Source of the DNA: Pseudomonas fluorescens
GTDB lineage: Bacteria > Pseudomonadota > Gammaproteobacteria > Pseudomonadales > Pseudomonadaceae
Length of the DNA stretch: 64,000 bases
Reading direction: 5' to 3'
Assembly: GCF_902497625.1 (NCBI RefSeq)
Contig: NZ_CABVGX010000031.1
Coordinates: 1 to 64,000, forward strand
Shown: piece after piece, positions 44,166-52,684 of the stretch
Numbering within the stretch: position 1 is the first letter of the stretch
How the letters are laid out: every line of letters begins with the position of its first letter
Notes under the pieces: generated by a model
What the model saw: only the letters and a program-made list of their open reading frames with translations
Told to the model about the DNA's origin: nothing
The model's database searches: none
Program-made: the position numbers and the translations under genes

Positions 44166-45175
44166 TCAAACGCGTCGCGCAATGCTTCGCCAATGAATAC
44201 CAGTAAGGAAAGAATCAGCGCCAACGTGAAAAACGCCGTCAGCCCCAGCCAGGGCGCTTGCAGGTTCTGCTTGCCCTGACCGATCAACTCGCCCAGCGAC
44301 GCGCTGCCGGCCGGCATGCCGAATCCGAGGAAGTCCAGCGCCGTCAGCGTCGAGATCGCCCCGGTCAGAATGAACGGCAGGTAACTGAGCGTGGCATTCA
44401 TCGCGTTGGGCAGAATGTGCCGCACGATCACTTTGCGGTCGGTCAGGCCCAGCGCCCGGGCGGCTTTGACGTATTCCAGATTACGCCCGCGCAGGAACTC
44501 GGCGCGCACCACGTCTACCAGCGCCAGCCAGGAAAACAGGGCCATGATTCCCAGCAACCACCAGAAATTCGGCTCGACAAACCCCGAAAGAATGATCAGC
44601 AAGTACAACACCGGCAATCCCGACCAGACCTCCAGCACACGCTGACCGATCAAATCCACCCAGCCGCCGTAATAACCTTGCAGGGCGCCCGCCGCAATGC
44701 CGATCAGCGCGCTGACCACCGTCAGCATCAACGCAAACAGAATCGATACCCGCGCACCAAAAATCACCCGGGCCAGCACGTCGCGCGCCTGGTCGTCCGT
44801 GCCCAGCCAGTTGTCACTCGACGGCGGACTGGGGGCGGGTTTGTTCAGGTCATAGTTGGGCGTGTCGTCACTGAACGGAATCGGCGGAAACAGCAGCCAG
44901 CCACCGTCCTTCCTGATCAGATTCTGTACATAGTCGCTGCGGTAGTCGGCCTGAAAGGGCAATTGTCCGCCGAACTCCTGCTCGGTGTGGCGTTTGAACA
45001 CCGGAAAGTACAGCGAGTCCTGATAGCTGACGACCAGCGGTTTATCGTTGGCGATCAATTCGCCGCCGAGGGTCAGCACAAACAGGCCGATGAACAACCA
45101 CAGCGACCACCAGCCACGGCGGTTTTTCTTGAAGCGTTCAAGGCGGCGACGGGCGAGAGGCGAGAGCTTGAGCAT
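44153..45175 (-). CDS. yejE: Peptide ABC transporter permease, second subunit
   Basis: 340-aa inner-membrane permease of the DppC/OppC class. A basic N-terminus (RRRLERFKKNRRGWWSLWLF) precedes the first membrane segment (22-42); a long periplasmic loop contains NWLGTDDQARDVLARVIFGARVSI, typical of this class; the EAA loop is VKAARALGLTDRKVIVRHILPNAM; and it ends in IGEALRDAFDPRS. ATG overlaps the yejB stop (ATGA). Works with YejB, YejF and YejA. Confidence 0.94.
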   Translation of the reverse strand: MLKLSPLARRRLERFKKNRRGWWSLWLFIGLFVLTLGGELIANDKPLVVSYQDSLYFPVFKRHTEQEFGGQLPFQADYRSDYVQNLIRKDGGWLLFPPIPFSDDTPNYDLNKPAPSPPSSDNWLGTDDQARDVLARVIFGARVSILFALMLTVVSALIGIAAGALQGYYGGWVDLIGQRVLEVWSGLPVLYLLIILSGFVEPNFWWLLGIMALFSWLALVDVVRAEFLRGRNLEYVKAARALGLTDRKVIVRHILPNAMNATLSYLPFILTGAISTLTALDFLGFGMPAGSASLGELIGQGKQNLQAPWLGLTAFFTLALILSLLVFIGEALRDAFDPRS

Positions 45176-46236
45176 CAGGCGTTCCTCGCGGCGAAGTCGA
45201 TGCGCGGGTCAACCAGCGTGTAACACAGGTCGCCGAGCAGTTTTATCAGTAGCCCGAACAGGGTGAAGATGAACAGCGAACCGAACACCACCGGATAGTC
45301 CCGTGACACGGCCGCTTCATAACTCATGCGACCCAGGCCATCGAGCGAAAAGATCACTTCGATCAGTAGCGACCCGGCAAAAAACACGCTGATGAATGCC
45401 TGGGGAATGCCCGACACCACCAGCAACATTGCGTTGCGAAACACATGGCCGTAAAGCACGCGCCGTTCGCTCATGCCTTTGGCGCGAGCGGTAACCACAT
45501 ACTGTCGGGTGATCTCGTTGAGGAAGGAGTTTTTGGTCAGGATGGTCAGCGTCGCGAAACCGCCAATCACCAGTGCTGTCACCGGCAACACCAGATGCCA
45601 GAAGTAATCGGCAATCTTGCCCACGGTCGACAGGGATTCGAAGTTGTCCGACACCAGGCCGCGCACCGGAAACCAGTTCAGCGATGTGCCGCCAGCGAAC
45701 ACCACGATCAGGAACATCGCAAAGAGAAACGCCGGCATCGCATAACCAATGATGATCGCGGTACTGCTCCAGATATCGAACTGACTGCCATGACGCACCG
45801 CTTTGCGAATGCCCAGCGGGATGGACACCAGATAAGTGATCAGCGTCGCCCAGAGCCCGAGGGAAATGGTCACCGGCATCTTTTCCAGAATCAGGTCGGT
45901 GACCGTGGCGCCGCGGAAGAAGCTCTTGCCGAAATCCAGTTGCGCATAGCTCTTGAGCATCAGCCAGAGGCGTTCCGGTGCGGGTTTGTCGAAGCCGTAC
46001 TGCTTTTCGATTTCCTTGATCAGTTGGGGGTCGAGGCCGCGACTGGCGCGCGAGCTGCTGCTCATGACTTCGCTGGAACCGCCGCCGACACTGGCGCCGC
46101 CGATGCCCTGCAGGTGCGCGATCGCCTGTTCGACCGGACCACCCGGTGCGGCCTGCACAATGATGAAATTGACCAGAAGAATGATCACCAATGTCGGGAT
46201 GATCAACAGCAGGCGCCGCAGAATGTAAGCCCACAT
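45175..46236 (-). CDS. yejB: Peptide ABC transporter permease, first subunit
   Basis: 353 aa, DppB/OppB class. MWAYILRRLLLIIPTLVIILLVNFIIVQAAPGGPVEQ gives the first membrane helix and the conserved PGGP turn. The EAA loop is TARAKGMSERRVLYGHVFRNAML, and the end has DLCYTLVDPRIDF. The start at 46236 overlaps the yejA stop (ATGA) and follows GGAGGG by about 8 bases; the longer upstream frame lies inside yejA and is rejected. Confidence 0.94.
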   Translation of the reverse strand: MWAYILRRLLLIIPTLVIILLVNFIIVQAAPGGPVEQAIAHLQGIGGASVGGGSSEVMSSSSRASRGLDPQLIKEIEKQYGFDKPAPERLWLMLKSYAQLDFGKSFFRGATVTDLILEKMPVTISLGLWATLITYLVSIPLGIRKAVRHGSQFDIWSSTAIIIGYAMPAFLFAMFLIVVFAGGTSLNWFPVRGLVSDNFESLSTVGKIADYFWHLVLPVTALVIGGFATLTILTKNSFLNEITRQYVVTARAKGMSERRVLYGHVFRNAMLLVVSGIPQAFISVFFAGSLLIEVIFSLDGLGRMSYEAAVSRDYPVVFGSLFIFTLFGLLIKLLGDLCYTLVDPRIDFAARNA

Positions 46237-48104
46237 CAGTGCGGCCCTCCAGGTCTGCCACGTTTGATCAATTCGGCGGTCATTTGCTGATTGGTCAGGG
46301 GCGTGGTGCTTACTTCCCACCAGCTTTCGATGACTTCGTCGTTAGCCGCCTGCACGCTCGGCATCCCGAAGCGGTTCCACCAAACCGTTGAACTGCCCGG
46401 CGGATAGTAGTTCGGGATCCAGTAATAATTCCATTGCAGGACCCGGTCCAAGGCATGGGCGTAGCGCAACATGTCGGTTTTGGTGGAAGCGCGCACCAGG
46501 CCGTCGACAAGTGTGTCGACGGCCTGGTTCTTCAACACCATGTAATTATTCGAGCCGGGATCGTTTGCCGCGACCGAGCCGAAATAGTTGTATAGCTCAT
46601 TGCCGGGGGAGGTGGTTACCGGGTAGCCGGTGACGATCATGTCGTAATCGCGGGACATCAGGCGATTGACGTATTGGGATGAATCGATGCGGCGGATGTT
46701 CAGGTCGATGCCGATCTGCTTCAGCGTGCGCTTGTACGGCAGCAGCATTCGGTCCAGGCCGTTCTGACTGATCAGAAAGGTGAAGCTCAGTGGCTTGCCT
46801 TCGGCGTTCACCAATTGGTCGCCTTCAGGTTTCCAGCCTGCCTGTTCGAGTAGCTGCAATGCTTCCAGCTGCTTGTCACGGATCATCCCGCTGCCGTCGG
46901 TTTTTGGTGCCTCGAATACTTGGGTAAACACTTCGTCGGGAATGTGTCCTCGCAGTGGCTCCAGGATCGACAGTTCAGTGGCATCGGGCAGGTCGCGCGC
47001 GGCGAGCTCGGTGTTGGAGAAATAACTTTGCTGGCGGATATACAGGCCCCGCATCATCTGGCGGTTGGTCCATTCAAAATCCCAGAGCATCACCAACGCT
47101 TTGCGTACGCGCAGGTCCTGGAACAGCGGGTTTTGCAGGTTGAACACGAACCCTTGCGCTGATTGCGGTGCATTTTGCGCCAGGTGAGCCTTTTGCAAGC
47201 GACCGTCACCGAGCGCCGGGCTGTCGTACCCGATCGAGAAACCGGTGGCGGAGAATTCGCGGTTGTAATCGTAAGCGCCACCTCGCAGGACCTGCCGCGC
47301 CACGTCCGTATCGCCGAAGTATTCGATGCTGAAGTGATCGAAGTTGTACAGGCCCCGGCTGACCGGCAGGTCCTTCCCCCACCAGTCAGGGTTGCGTTCA
47401 AAAGTGATGGCGCGCCCGGAATCGACCTTGCCAACCCTGTATGGGCCGCTGCCCAAGGGCGGCTCGTAACCGCCGCCGCCAGCGAAGTCGCGTGTTTTCC
47501 ACCAGTGCTCCGGGAGAACCGGCAATGTCGCGATGTCGAGGGGCAGGGTGCGGTTCTCGTTGGTCTTGAAGTCAAAACGGACTGTGCGCGTGGCCTCCAC
47601 CTGAACGCCTTTGACGTCGGCGAACTGCGTGCGATAGCGCAAACTGCCCTGGGTCATCAGCAGGTTGAAGGTATAACGCACGTCTTCAGCGGTGATCGGT
47701 TTTCCATCGGCAAAACGCGCCTCGGGATTCAGGTAGAAGCGTAACGAGAGACCGTCATCGGATCGCTCCATTTGCTGGGCCACCAGGCCATAAACAGTGT
47801 AAGGCTCGTCCTGCGAGCGCTGGGCCAGAGGCGAATAGAGCAGGCCGTCGATCTGCGAAACGCCGATGCCCTTGTCTATATAAGGAAGGATGTGATCGTA
47901 GTGACCGATCTCCAGCGCCGAGCGGCGCATAGTGCCGCCCTTGGGGGCTTGAACGTTGGTGTAGGCAAAATGACTGAAGTTGGCGGGGTATTTCGCCGGT
48001 TCGCCATACACGGTCAGCGCGTGTTGCGGTGCGGCACCCACACTCGCGGCACTCAACAACAGCGCCACGGCAGTGAACAGTAAAGTAGGAAAAGCCAGTC
48101 GCAT
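46236..48104 (-). CDS. yejA: Peptide-binding periplasmic protein of the Yej importer
   Basis: 622 aa with a signal peptide (cleavage near SVGAAPQ, residue 25). Extracellular solute-binding family 5: the mature N-terminus ALTVYGEPAKYPANFSHFAYTNVQAPKGG, GLVAQQMERSDDGLSLRFYLNPEARFADGKPITAEDVRYTFNLL, and VRKALVMLWDFEWTNRQMMRG are all typical of the YejA branch. It captures oligopeptides in the periplasm. First gene of yejABEF; the four are joined by ATGA overlaps except before yejF. Confidence 0.94.
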   Translation of the reverse strand: MRLAFPTLLFTAVALLLSAASVGAAPQHALTVYGEPAKYPANFSHFAYTNVQAPKGGTMRRSALEIGHYDHILPYIDKGIGVSQIDGLLYSPLAQRSQDEPYTVYGLVAQQMERSDDGLSLRFYLNPEARFADGKPITAEDVRYTFNLLMTQGSLRYRTQFADVKGVQVEATRTVRFDFKTNENRTLPLDIATLPVLPEHWWKTRDFAGGGGYEPPLGSGPYRVGKVDSGRAITFERNPDWWGKDLPVSRGLYNFDHFSIEYFGDTDVARQVLRGGAYDYNREFSATGFSIGYDSPALGDGRLQKAHLAQNAPQSAQGFVFNLQNPLFQDLRVRKALVMLWDFEWTNRQMMRGLYIRQQSYFSNTELAARDLPDATELSILEPLRGHIPDEVFTQVFEAPKTDGSGMIRDKQLEALQLLEQAGWKPEGDQLVNAEGKPLSFTFLISQNGLDRMLLPYKRTLKQIGIDLNIRRIDSSQYVNRLMSRDYDMIVTGYPVTTSPGNELYNYFGSVAANDPGSNNYMVLKNQAVDTLVDGLVRASTKTDMLRYAHALDRVLQWNYYWIPNYYPPGSSTVWWNRFGMPSVQAANDEVIESWWEVSTTPLTNQQMTAELIKRGRPGGPH

Positions 48105-48190
48105 TGTCAGCCTTGAGCCGGGTGGTCGAGAAGCGTAGTTTTTACGCTAGCGGCGCGTTCCTCGCCAGCCGTATCGCGTAACCAAAATAC

Positions 48191-48217
48191 AACGGCCCGC
48201 CAGAAAGGCGGGCCGTT
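48191..48217 (-). terminator. Rho-independent terminator of ppiC
   Basis: AACGGCCCGCC and GGCGGGCCGTT form an 11-base-pair perfect stem with a five-base loop. On the minus strand it is followed by TGTATTTTGG. It lies about 20 bases beyond the ppiC stop. Confidence 0.8.
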
Positions 48218-48238
48218 GCGCGGGCAATCAGGCGATGA

Positions 48239-48520
48239 TCAGTCCTGACGGCTGGTTACTTCAAGCAGGTGGTAACCAAACTGGGTTTTCACCGGGCCCT
48301 GCACGACGTTGATCGGCGCGCTGAAAACCACGGTATCGAATTCCTTGACCATTTGACCTGGACCAAACGAACCCAGATCCCCGCCCTGACGGCTGGACGG
48401 GCAAGTGGAGTTGGCCTTGGCCACTTCGGCGAAATCAGCGCCGCCCTCGATTTGCGTCTTGAGTTCGTTACATTTGTCTTCGCTGGCAACCAGGATGTGA
48501 CGGGCAGTGGCTTTAGCCAT
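48239..48520 (-). CDS. ppiC: Peptidyl-prolyl isomerase, parvulin type
   Basis: 93 aa, a single minimal parvulin domain with no signal peptide, so cytoplasmic, the size of E. coli PpiC. Seen: ARHILVASEDKCNEL with the active-site His, FAEVAKANSTCPSSRQGGDLGSFGPGQMVKEFD, and QFGYHLLEVTSRQ with the second His. It catalyses cis-trans isomerisation of prolyl bonds. GGAG lies about 7 bases before the ATG; its own terminator follows. Confidence 0.95.
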   Translation of the reverse strand: MAKATARHILVASEDKCNELKTQIEGGADFAEVAKANSTCPSSRQGGDLGSFGPGQMVKEFDTVVFSAPINVVQGPVKTQFGYHLLEVTSRQD

Positions 48521-48605
48521 GGATAAATACTCCTTTCAACGTTCGGTAAAGAATTGAGCCTACCGGATTCAGTGGCCCATTTCTTCTCAAAGTTCCCTCG
48601 AGCCG

Positions 48606-49487
48606 CTACAGTCCGGCCTTTCGCAATCGTTCGGCGTGCTGCAAGTACAGCCCGACCGGGTCGACGCCCGGGCGAACTCGGCCGGCGGTCTGATTGATAC
48701 TGTCCATATGATCCAGCGGATAATCGGAGCGAATCACCTTGCCCAGGTGGGAGCTGAAACGGCCGACCATGCCGTCGTTGTGCTCTGCCTCGGTGGAAAA
48801 ATAGCGGGAAAAGGCACGGCAGAATCCGTGCAGCGGGTCCAGGGTATTGGCGCCTTCTTTCAGCACGGTCCCCTGCAATGTTCCGCTCCAGGAGTAGTAG
48901 CGAACGCCGTTGACCTGGTCGCGGCCCTTGCCGCCCCACGTGGCTGGTAAACCCTGAGGGTACTTGTCATTAAATGCGCCAACCCCTTCAGTGGTCAGCG
49001 CGTTCAATGCCCCCAGGGCATTTTGCGGCATTTTTGCATGCCCGCTGAGTACCGAGATGAAATCCGCAAACAGGGTGGCGACGGTTTCTGCGACTTTTTC
49101 CGGAAGTTTTCCTGGCGTCAGCGCATTGCGCAGGACATCCGCGAGTTCCGAACCGTGATTCGGACCGCTGACGGAGGTGACAGAGGCGACAACCTCAGGC
49201 GCAATCGCTGCGGCATAGCGGACGGTGAGTGCCCCTTGGCTGTGACCGATGAGGTTGACTTTTTCTGCGCCGGTGCCGTCGAGCACTCGTTCGATCTGTG
49301 CCAGCAGTTGTTCGCCGCGCGTTTCGTTGCAATGGATCGCTGAAAGATGAGGAATGAACACCCTGGCGCCAGCGCTGCGCAGGGATTGTCTGATATCGTG
49401 GAAGAGGTCTGCACGGCCAATTCGATCAAAACCGAAAAGTCCATGAACCAGAAGAATCGGAAACTCAGTCTTTGCATTCCATTGCAT
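48606..49487 (-). CDS. lip: Triacylglycerol lipase, family I.1 type without signal peptide
   Basis: 293 aa. The oxyanion loop LVHGLFGFDRIG (near residue 12), nucleophile elbow IGHSQGALTVRY, the Asp region LDPLHG and the His region RSDYPLDHMDSINQ match the alpha/beta-hydrolase lipases of family I.1 from P. fluorescens and P. fragi. It starts MQWNAKTEFPILL with no export signal, as in several of those, and no lipase-specific foldase gene is adjacent. ATG at 49487 has AAGG 8 bases upstream; the longer frame upstream is rejected. It hydrolyses long-chain acylglycerols if exported, or acts on internal esters. Confidence 0.9.
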   Translation of the reverse strand: MQWNAKTEFPILLVHGLFGFDRIGRADLFHDIRQSLRSAGARVFIPHLSAIHCNETRGEQLLAQIERVLDGTGAEKVNLIGHSQGALTVRYAAAIAPEVVASVTSVSGPNHGSELADVLRNALTPGKLPEKVAETVATLFADFISVLSGHAKMPQNALGALNALTTEGVGAFNDKYPQGLPATWGGKGRDQVNGVRYYSWSGTLQGTVLKEGANTLDPLHGFCRAFSRYFSTEAEHNDGMVGRFSSHLGKVIRSDYPLDHMDSINQTAGRVRPGVDPVGLYLQHAERLRKAGL

Positions 49488-49743
49488 GTGCGTACCTTCT
49501 TCGGGAAGTTGCTTGGGGTGTCCGGGCTTCACTCTAATGCACTCTTGCTCAGCCGCGATGTATGAAAAGTCCGCTGTAGAGCGGCGAAAGCGGAATAGGG
49601 CAGGTGCGAAAGCGCGAAGACCCACCAGGCCTTGTTCGGAATTTTTCGACTCCCTGGCAACGACTCTCTTCCACTGCATTCAAATCGGGATAACCGTACC
49701 CGTCCTGCAGCGAAGTGGCGGTGCTGCAGGCGCGTTCGTGAAG

Positions 49744-49770
49744 CCGTCCGGCCTTTGCGAGACCGGACGG
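49744..49770 (-). terminator. Possible terminator hairpin after the DAHP synthase gene
   Basis: CCGTCCGG and CCGGACGG pair perfectly around an 11-base loop, within 40 bases of the DAHP synthase stop (minus strand). No T-run follows, so it is a weak or Rho-assisted end at best. The rest of the 290-base gap before lip holds no gene I can support. Confidence 0.45.
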
Positions 49771-49777
49771 TCGAAGC

Positions 49778-50845
49778 TCAGGGTCGGCGCAGCCGCGTTG
49801 CAGCCTGACGCAATAATTGCTCCGTCGCGTTCCAGCCCAGGCAAGCGTCGGTTACCGAGATGCCGTAACGCAGCGAAGGCGTCAACGCCTGGCAACCTTC
49901 AAAAAGATGACTTTCGAGCATCATGCCGATCAATGTCGAGTCACCTTGCAGACGCTGATCGAGTACATCATTGAATACTGCGGGTTGACGCAGCGGGTCT
50001 TTGCCGCTGTTGGCGTGGCTGCAATCAACCATGATCCGGGCCGGGATCTGCAGCTTTTTGAGGTCACTGTTCACCTGAGCAACGCTGTCGCGGTCGTAAT
50101 TCGGTCCTCGGTGGCCGCCGCGCAGTACGAGATGAGTATCTGGGTTGCCAGAGGTGTGGACGATGGCCGGATGCCCCTGGCTGTCTACGCCAAAATGACG
50201 GTGGGGGTGCGCGGCTGATCGCATGGCGTCACTGGCTACGGAAATACTGCCATCGGTGCCGTTTTTGAAACCGACTGCCATACTCAGGCCGCTGGCCATT
50301 TCCCGGTGGATCTGCGATTCAGTGGTGCGTGCACCGATCGCGACCCAGCTGAGCAGGTCATCGAAGTAGCCGGCGGCCATCGGTTGCAGTAATTCGGTGG
50401 CGATCGGCAGGCCCAGCTCAAGCATTTCACGCATGAGCGCCCGGGACAATGTGAGGCCGTGGGCCATATCATCGCTGCCGTTAAGATGCGGATCGTAGGC
50501 GAGGCCTTTCCAGCCTACCGTGGTGCGTGGTTTTTCGACGTAGGCGCGCATCACCAGCAGCATCTGGTCGCTGACTTCATCAGCGAGACGTGCAAGGTTG
50601 CCAGCATATTCGAGGGCGGATTCGGGGTCGTGAATCGAGCATGGACCGACGATGACCAGCAGACGAGAGTCTTCACCGGTGAGGATCGAACGAATGGCAT
50701 CGCGATGGCTGGCGACTTGCCGGGTCAGCGTGTTGTTGAGTGGCAATTGCTGTTTGAGTTGCAATGAGGTTGGCAGACGCACGGTCAGCACTTCATTGGC
50801 AGGGCTCAGGGTGGACAGCGGCAGAGCAGAGACGGACGAGTTCAT
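49778..50845 (-). CDS. DAHP synthase, class I (AroF/G/H type)
   Basis: 355 aa. The first committed step of the shikimate pathway: phosphoenolpyruvate plus erythrose 4-phosphate to 3-deoxy-D-arabino-heptulosonate 7-phosphate. Seen: LLVIVGPCSIHDPESALEYA (metal Cys) near residue 63, YVEKPRTTVGWKGLAYDPHLNGS, SWVAIGARTTESQIHREMASGLSMAVGFKNGTDG, GHPAIVHTSGNPDTHLVLRGG, and RIMVDCSHANSGKDP with the metal-binding His. AGGAAG lies 7 bases before the ATG. Which aromatic amino acid inhibits it cannot be read from the sequence with certainty. Upstream is a leader region with two short ORFs and a terminator, pointing to attenuation control. Confidence 0.95.
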   Translation of the reverse strand: MNSSVSALPLSTLSPANEVLTVRLPTSLQLKQQLPLNNTLTRQVASHRDAIRSILTGEDSRLLVIVGPCSIHDPESALEYAGNLARLADEVSDQMLLVMRAYVEKPRTTVGWKGLAYDPHLNGSDDMAHGLTLSRALMREMLELGLPIATELLQPMAAGYFDDLLSWVAIGARTTESQIHREMASGLSMAVGFKNGTDGSISVASDAMRSAAHPHRHFGVDSQGHPAIVHTSGNPDTHLVLRGGHRGPNYDRDSVAQVNSDLKKLQIPARIMVDCSHANSGKDPLRQPAVFNDVLDQRLQGDSTLIGMMLESHLFEGCQALTPSLRYGISVTDACLGWNATEQLLRQAATRLRRP

Positions 50846-50893
50846 ATTCAGGCTTCCTGGGCTGGCGGCGGGTTCGTTCCCGCGCGCTCGGCC

Positions 50894-51046
50894 CTACTGG
50901 GGTGTTCGACAATTGGCCGGGTTGATCACGGGCGTGTGCGTGCCACCTGCGGGTGACCGGTCGGAGGCGGCAGGCTGTCCCGAGCGGAGGCTGCTAAATC
51001 GCCAGGCGGTAAAACTGTCGTGACGGTAATAAGTGGCGTAGTTCAT
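50894..51046 (-). CDS. Second short leader ORF before DAHP synthase (50 aa)
   Basis: MNYATYYRHDSFTAWRFSS opens a 50-residue frame that ends 48 bases before the DAHP synthase ATG. GAGG lies 8 bases before its ATG. The first 17 residues hold three Tyr, two Phe and one Trp; the rest is Pro/Ser/Thr-rich without a recognisable fold. It begins about 40 bases after the terminator stem, so it is read only when transcription passes. It may be a second sensing peptide or a translational coupler. Function inferred from position and composition only. Confidence 0.6.
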   Translation of the reverse strand: MNYATYYRHDSFTAWRFSSLRSGQPAASDRSPAGGTHTPVINPANCRTPQ

Positions 51047-51079
51047 GTGTGAATCCTCAAGTGTTGGCAAAAGTAGCAA

Positions 51080-51122
51080 GCTGAAAAAACAAAACCCCCG
51101 GTCGGGAAGCCGACCGGGGGTT
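51080..51122 (-). terminator. Attenuator terminator in the DAHP synthase leader
   Basis: AACCCCCGGTCGG (51093-51105) and CCGACCGGGGGTT (51110-51122) form a 13-base-pair perfect stem with a four-base loop. On the minus strand it is followed by TTTTGTTTTTTC. It sits between the aromatic leader peptide (51170-51298) and the downstream short ORF, some 235 bases before the DAHP synthase start, so it ends transcripts early rather than at an operon end. Confidence 0.9.
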
Positions 51123-51169
51123 GAGAAATCTCTGGTGGCGACCCGTTTGAAGTGGGCGCCGTGTGGGTA

Positions 51170-51298
51170 TCAGGCGCGCCAGTGGCTAAACCAATACCCA
51201 AAATAGAAGCTGACGGACTGACTGAGATTATTCACCCGGGCAGCCGCAACCGAGCGCAGGGCGCTGACAGCAGTAAGCGGTGAGAGGGTGTTGAACAT
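51170..51298 (-). CDS. Aromatic-rich leader peptide (42 aa) of DAHP synthase
   Basis: A 42-residue frame with GGAGA 7 bases before its ATG. Residues 31-40 read FYFGYWFSHW: three Phe, two Tyr and two Trp in ten codons, just before the stop. Ribosome stalling there for lack of any charged aromatic tRNA would uncover or hide RNA upstream of the terminator at 51080-51122. GGGTAT in these codons (51194-51199) can pair with ATACCC across the stop (51165-51170), a candidate pause or 1:2 hairpin. This is the layout of classic amino-acid attenuators. The gene was found by reading the minus strand, as it is very short. Confidence 0.85.
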   Translation of the reverse strand: MFNTLSPLTAVSALRSVAAARVNNLSQSVSFYFGYWFSHWRA

Positions 51299-51450
51299 GA
51301 TCAATCTCCGATGGATGCGCCGAGCTTACTAGAGGGCGGTATGCGGATTCAATCAGAAAATGTTATCGATAGAGGATGGCATTTTCTATTGCTTGAGCGC
51401 CGCGAAGGTTGTGACACACTTCAGCTCACTTGCCCAGGAACAGCCCGATC

Positions 51451-51915
51451 ATGACGCAATCGTCCCTTGGCTCAGGATTTGAACTGAGCCCGGCAACATC
51501 AGAGGCGCTGGAATTTGCCCGGACGCTCACTCGTCAAGCCATGCTGCGCTATTACATCGACCACGACCTGCGCTGGCAGGACGAAGCGTTCGACGTTGCC
51601 TGGGCCGGGCGGGAAAACCTGCTGATAATGCAGCGCGGCGAACGTTGGGGGTTCGTAAGCCTGAGTCGCGACGCCAGGGCTCTGTACATCCGGGAACTGC
51701 ACGTATTGACGGCATTTCAGCGCCAGGGTGCCGGATCCTGGGTGATCGATCAGGTTTTCGCCATGGCATGCAAGGAACGACGTCCCGCACTGCGGTTGAC
51801 GGTTTTCCAGAATAATCCCGCGAAATGCTTGTATGAAAGAAAAGGCCTGAGGGTGGTCGGTACTGACGATTGTTTCCTGAGAATGCAGCGTGACGTTGGT
51901 CCCCCAGCTGTCTGA
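51451..51915 (+). CDS. GNAT-family N-acetyltransferase
   Basis: 154 aa with the GNAT core: LYIRELHVLTAFQRQGAGSWVIDQVFAMA holds the acetyl-CoA pyrophosphate loop (QRQGAG, near residue 94), and LTVFQNNPAKCLYERKGLRVV gives the conserved C-terminal Asn and Tyr. It transfers an acetyl group to an amine; the substrate is unknown. ATG at 51451 follows AGGAA by about 10 bases; a TTG seven codons earlier is in frame but unlikely. It is divergent from the DAHP synthase leader and 126 bases upstream of gacA. Confidence 0.85.
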   Translation: MTQSSLGSGFELSPATSEALEFARTLTRQAMLRYYIDHDLRWQDEAFDVAWAGRENLLIMQRGERWGFVSLSRDARALYIRELHVLTAFQRQGAGSWVIDQVFAMACKERRPALRLTVFQNNPAKCLYERKGLRVVGTDDCFLRMQRDVGPPAV

Positions 51916-52041
51916 AACGCGCATGCGACAAGCCTTTCAAGACGAATTGAAACTGTTTTAATGACGCTTGCCGCTAGGTCTGTCAGTCGCTTTTTGCTAA
52001 GGTGTCGGCAACTCAATATGACCATATCGCGAGGTGTCTGC

Positions 52042-52683
52042 TTGATTAGGGTGCTAGTGGTCGATGACCATGATCTCGTTCGTACCGGCATTACACGAAT
52101 GCTGGCTGACATCGATGGTCTGCAAGTGGTCGGCCAGGCCGAGTCAGGCGAAGAATCCCTGCTCAAGGCGCGGGACCTGAAACCCGATGTGGTTTTGATG
52201 GACGTGAAGATGCCAGGCATCGGCGGCCTGGAAGCCACGCGCAAACTGTTGCGCAGTCATCCGGACATCAAGGTTGTTGCGGTCACCGTGTGCGAGGAAG
52301 ATCCGTTCCCGACGCGCTTGCTGCAGGCTGGCGCGGCCGGTTATCTGACCAAGGGCGCCGGGCTGCCCGAAATGGTCCAGGCCATCCGCCTGGTGTTCGC
52401 CGGGCAGCGATACATAAGCCCGCAAATTGCCCAGCAGCTGGCGATAAAATCTTTTCAGCCGACCAATGATTCGCCGTTCGATACGTTGTCGGAGCGGGAG
52501 ATCCAGATCGCGTTGATGATCGTTGGCTGCCAGAAAGTGCAGATCATTTCGGACAAGTTGTGCCTGTCGCCTAAAACCGTCAACACCTACCGATATCGAA
52601 TTTTCGAAAAACTTTCGATCAGTAGCGACGTCGAGCTGACGCTCCTGGCGGTCCGCCACGGCATGGTAGATGCCAGCCTCTGA
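52042..52683 (+). CDS. gacA: Global response regulator GacA
   Basis: 213 aa, the exact length of GacA. NarL/FixJ-type: receiver with VLVVDDHDLVRTGITRML and phospho-acceptor Asp54 in VVLMDVKMPGIGG, then a LuxR-type helix-turn-helix (LSEREIQIALMIVGCQKVQIISDKLCLSPKTVNTYRYRIFEKL). It is phosphorylated by the GacS kinase and turns on the small RNAs of the Gac/Rsm pathway, controlling secondary metabolites and exoenzymes. The start is TTG at 52042 with GAGG 7 bases upstream, as known for gacA of fluorescent pseudomonads. uvrC follows after one base. Confidence 0.98.
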   Translation: MIRVLVVDDHDLVRTGITRMLADIDGLQVVGQAESGEESLLKARDLKPDVVLMDVKMPGIGGLEATRKLLRSHPDIKVVAVTVCEEDPFPTRLLQAGAAGYLTKGAGLPEMVQAIRLVFAGQRYISPQIAQQLAIKSFQPTNDSPFDTLSEREIQIALMIVGCQKVQIISDKLCLSPKTVNTYRYRIFEKLSISSDVELTLLAVRHGMVDASL

Positions 52684-52684
52684 C

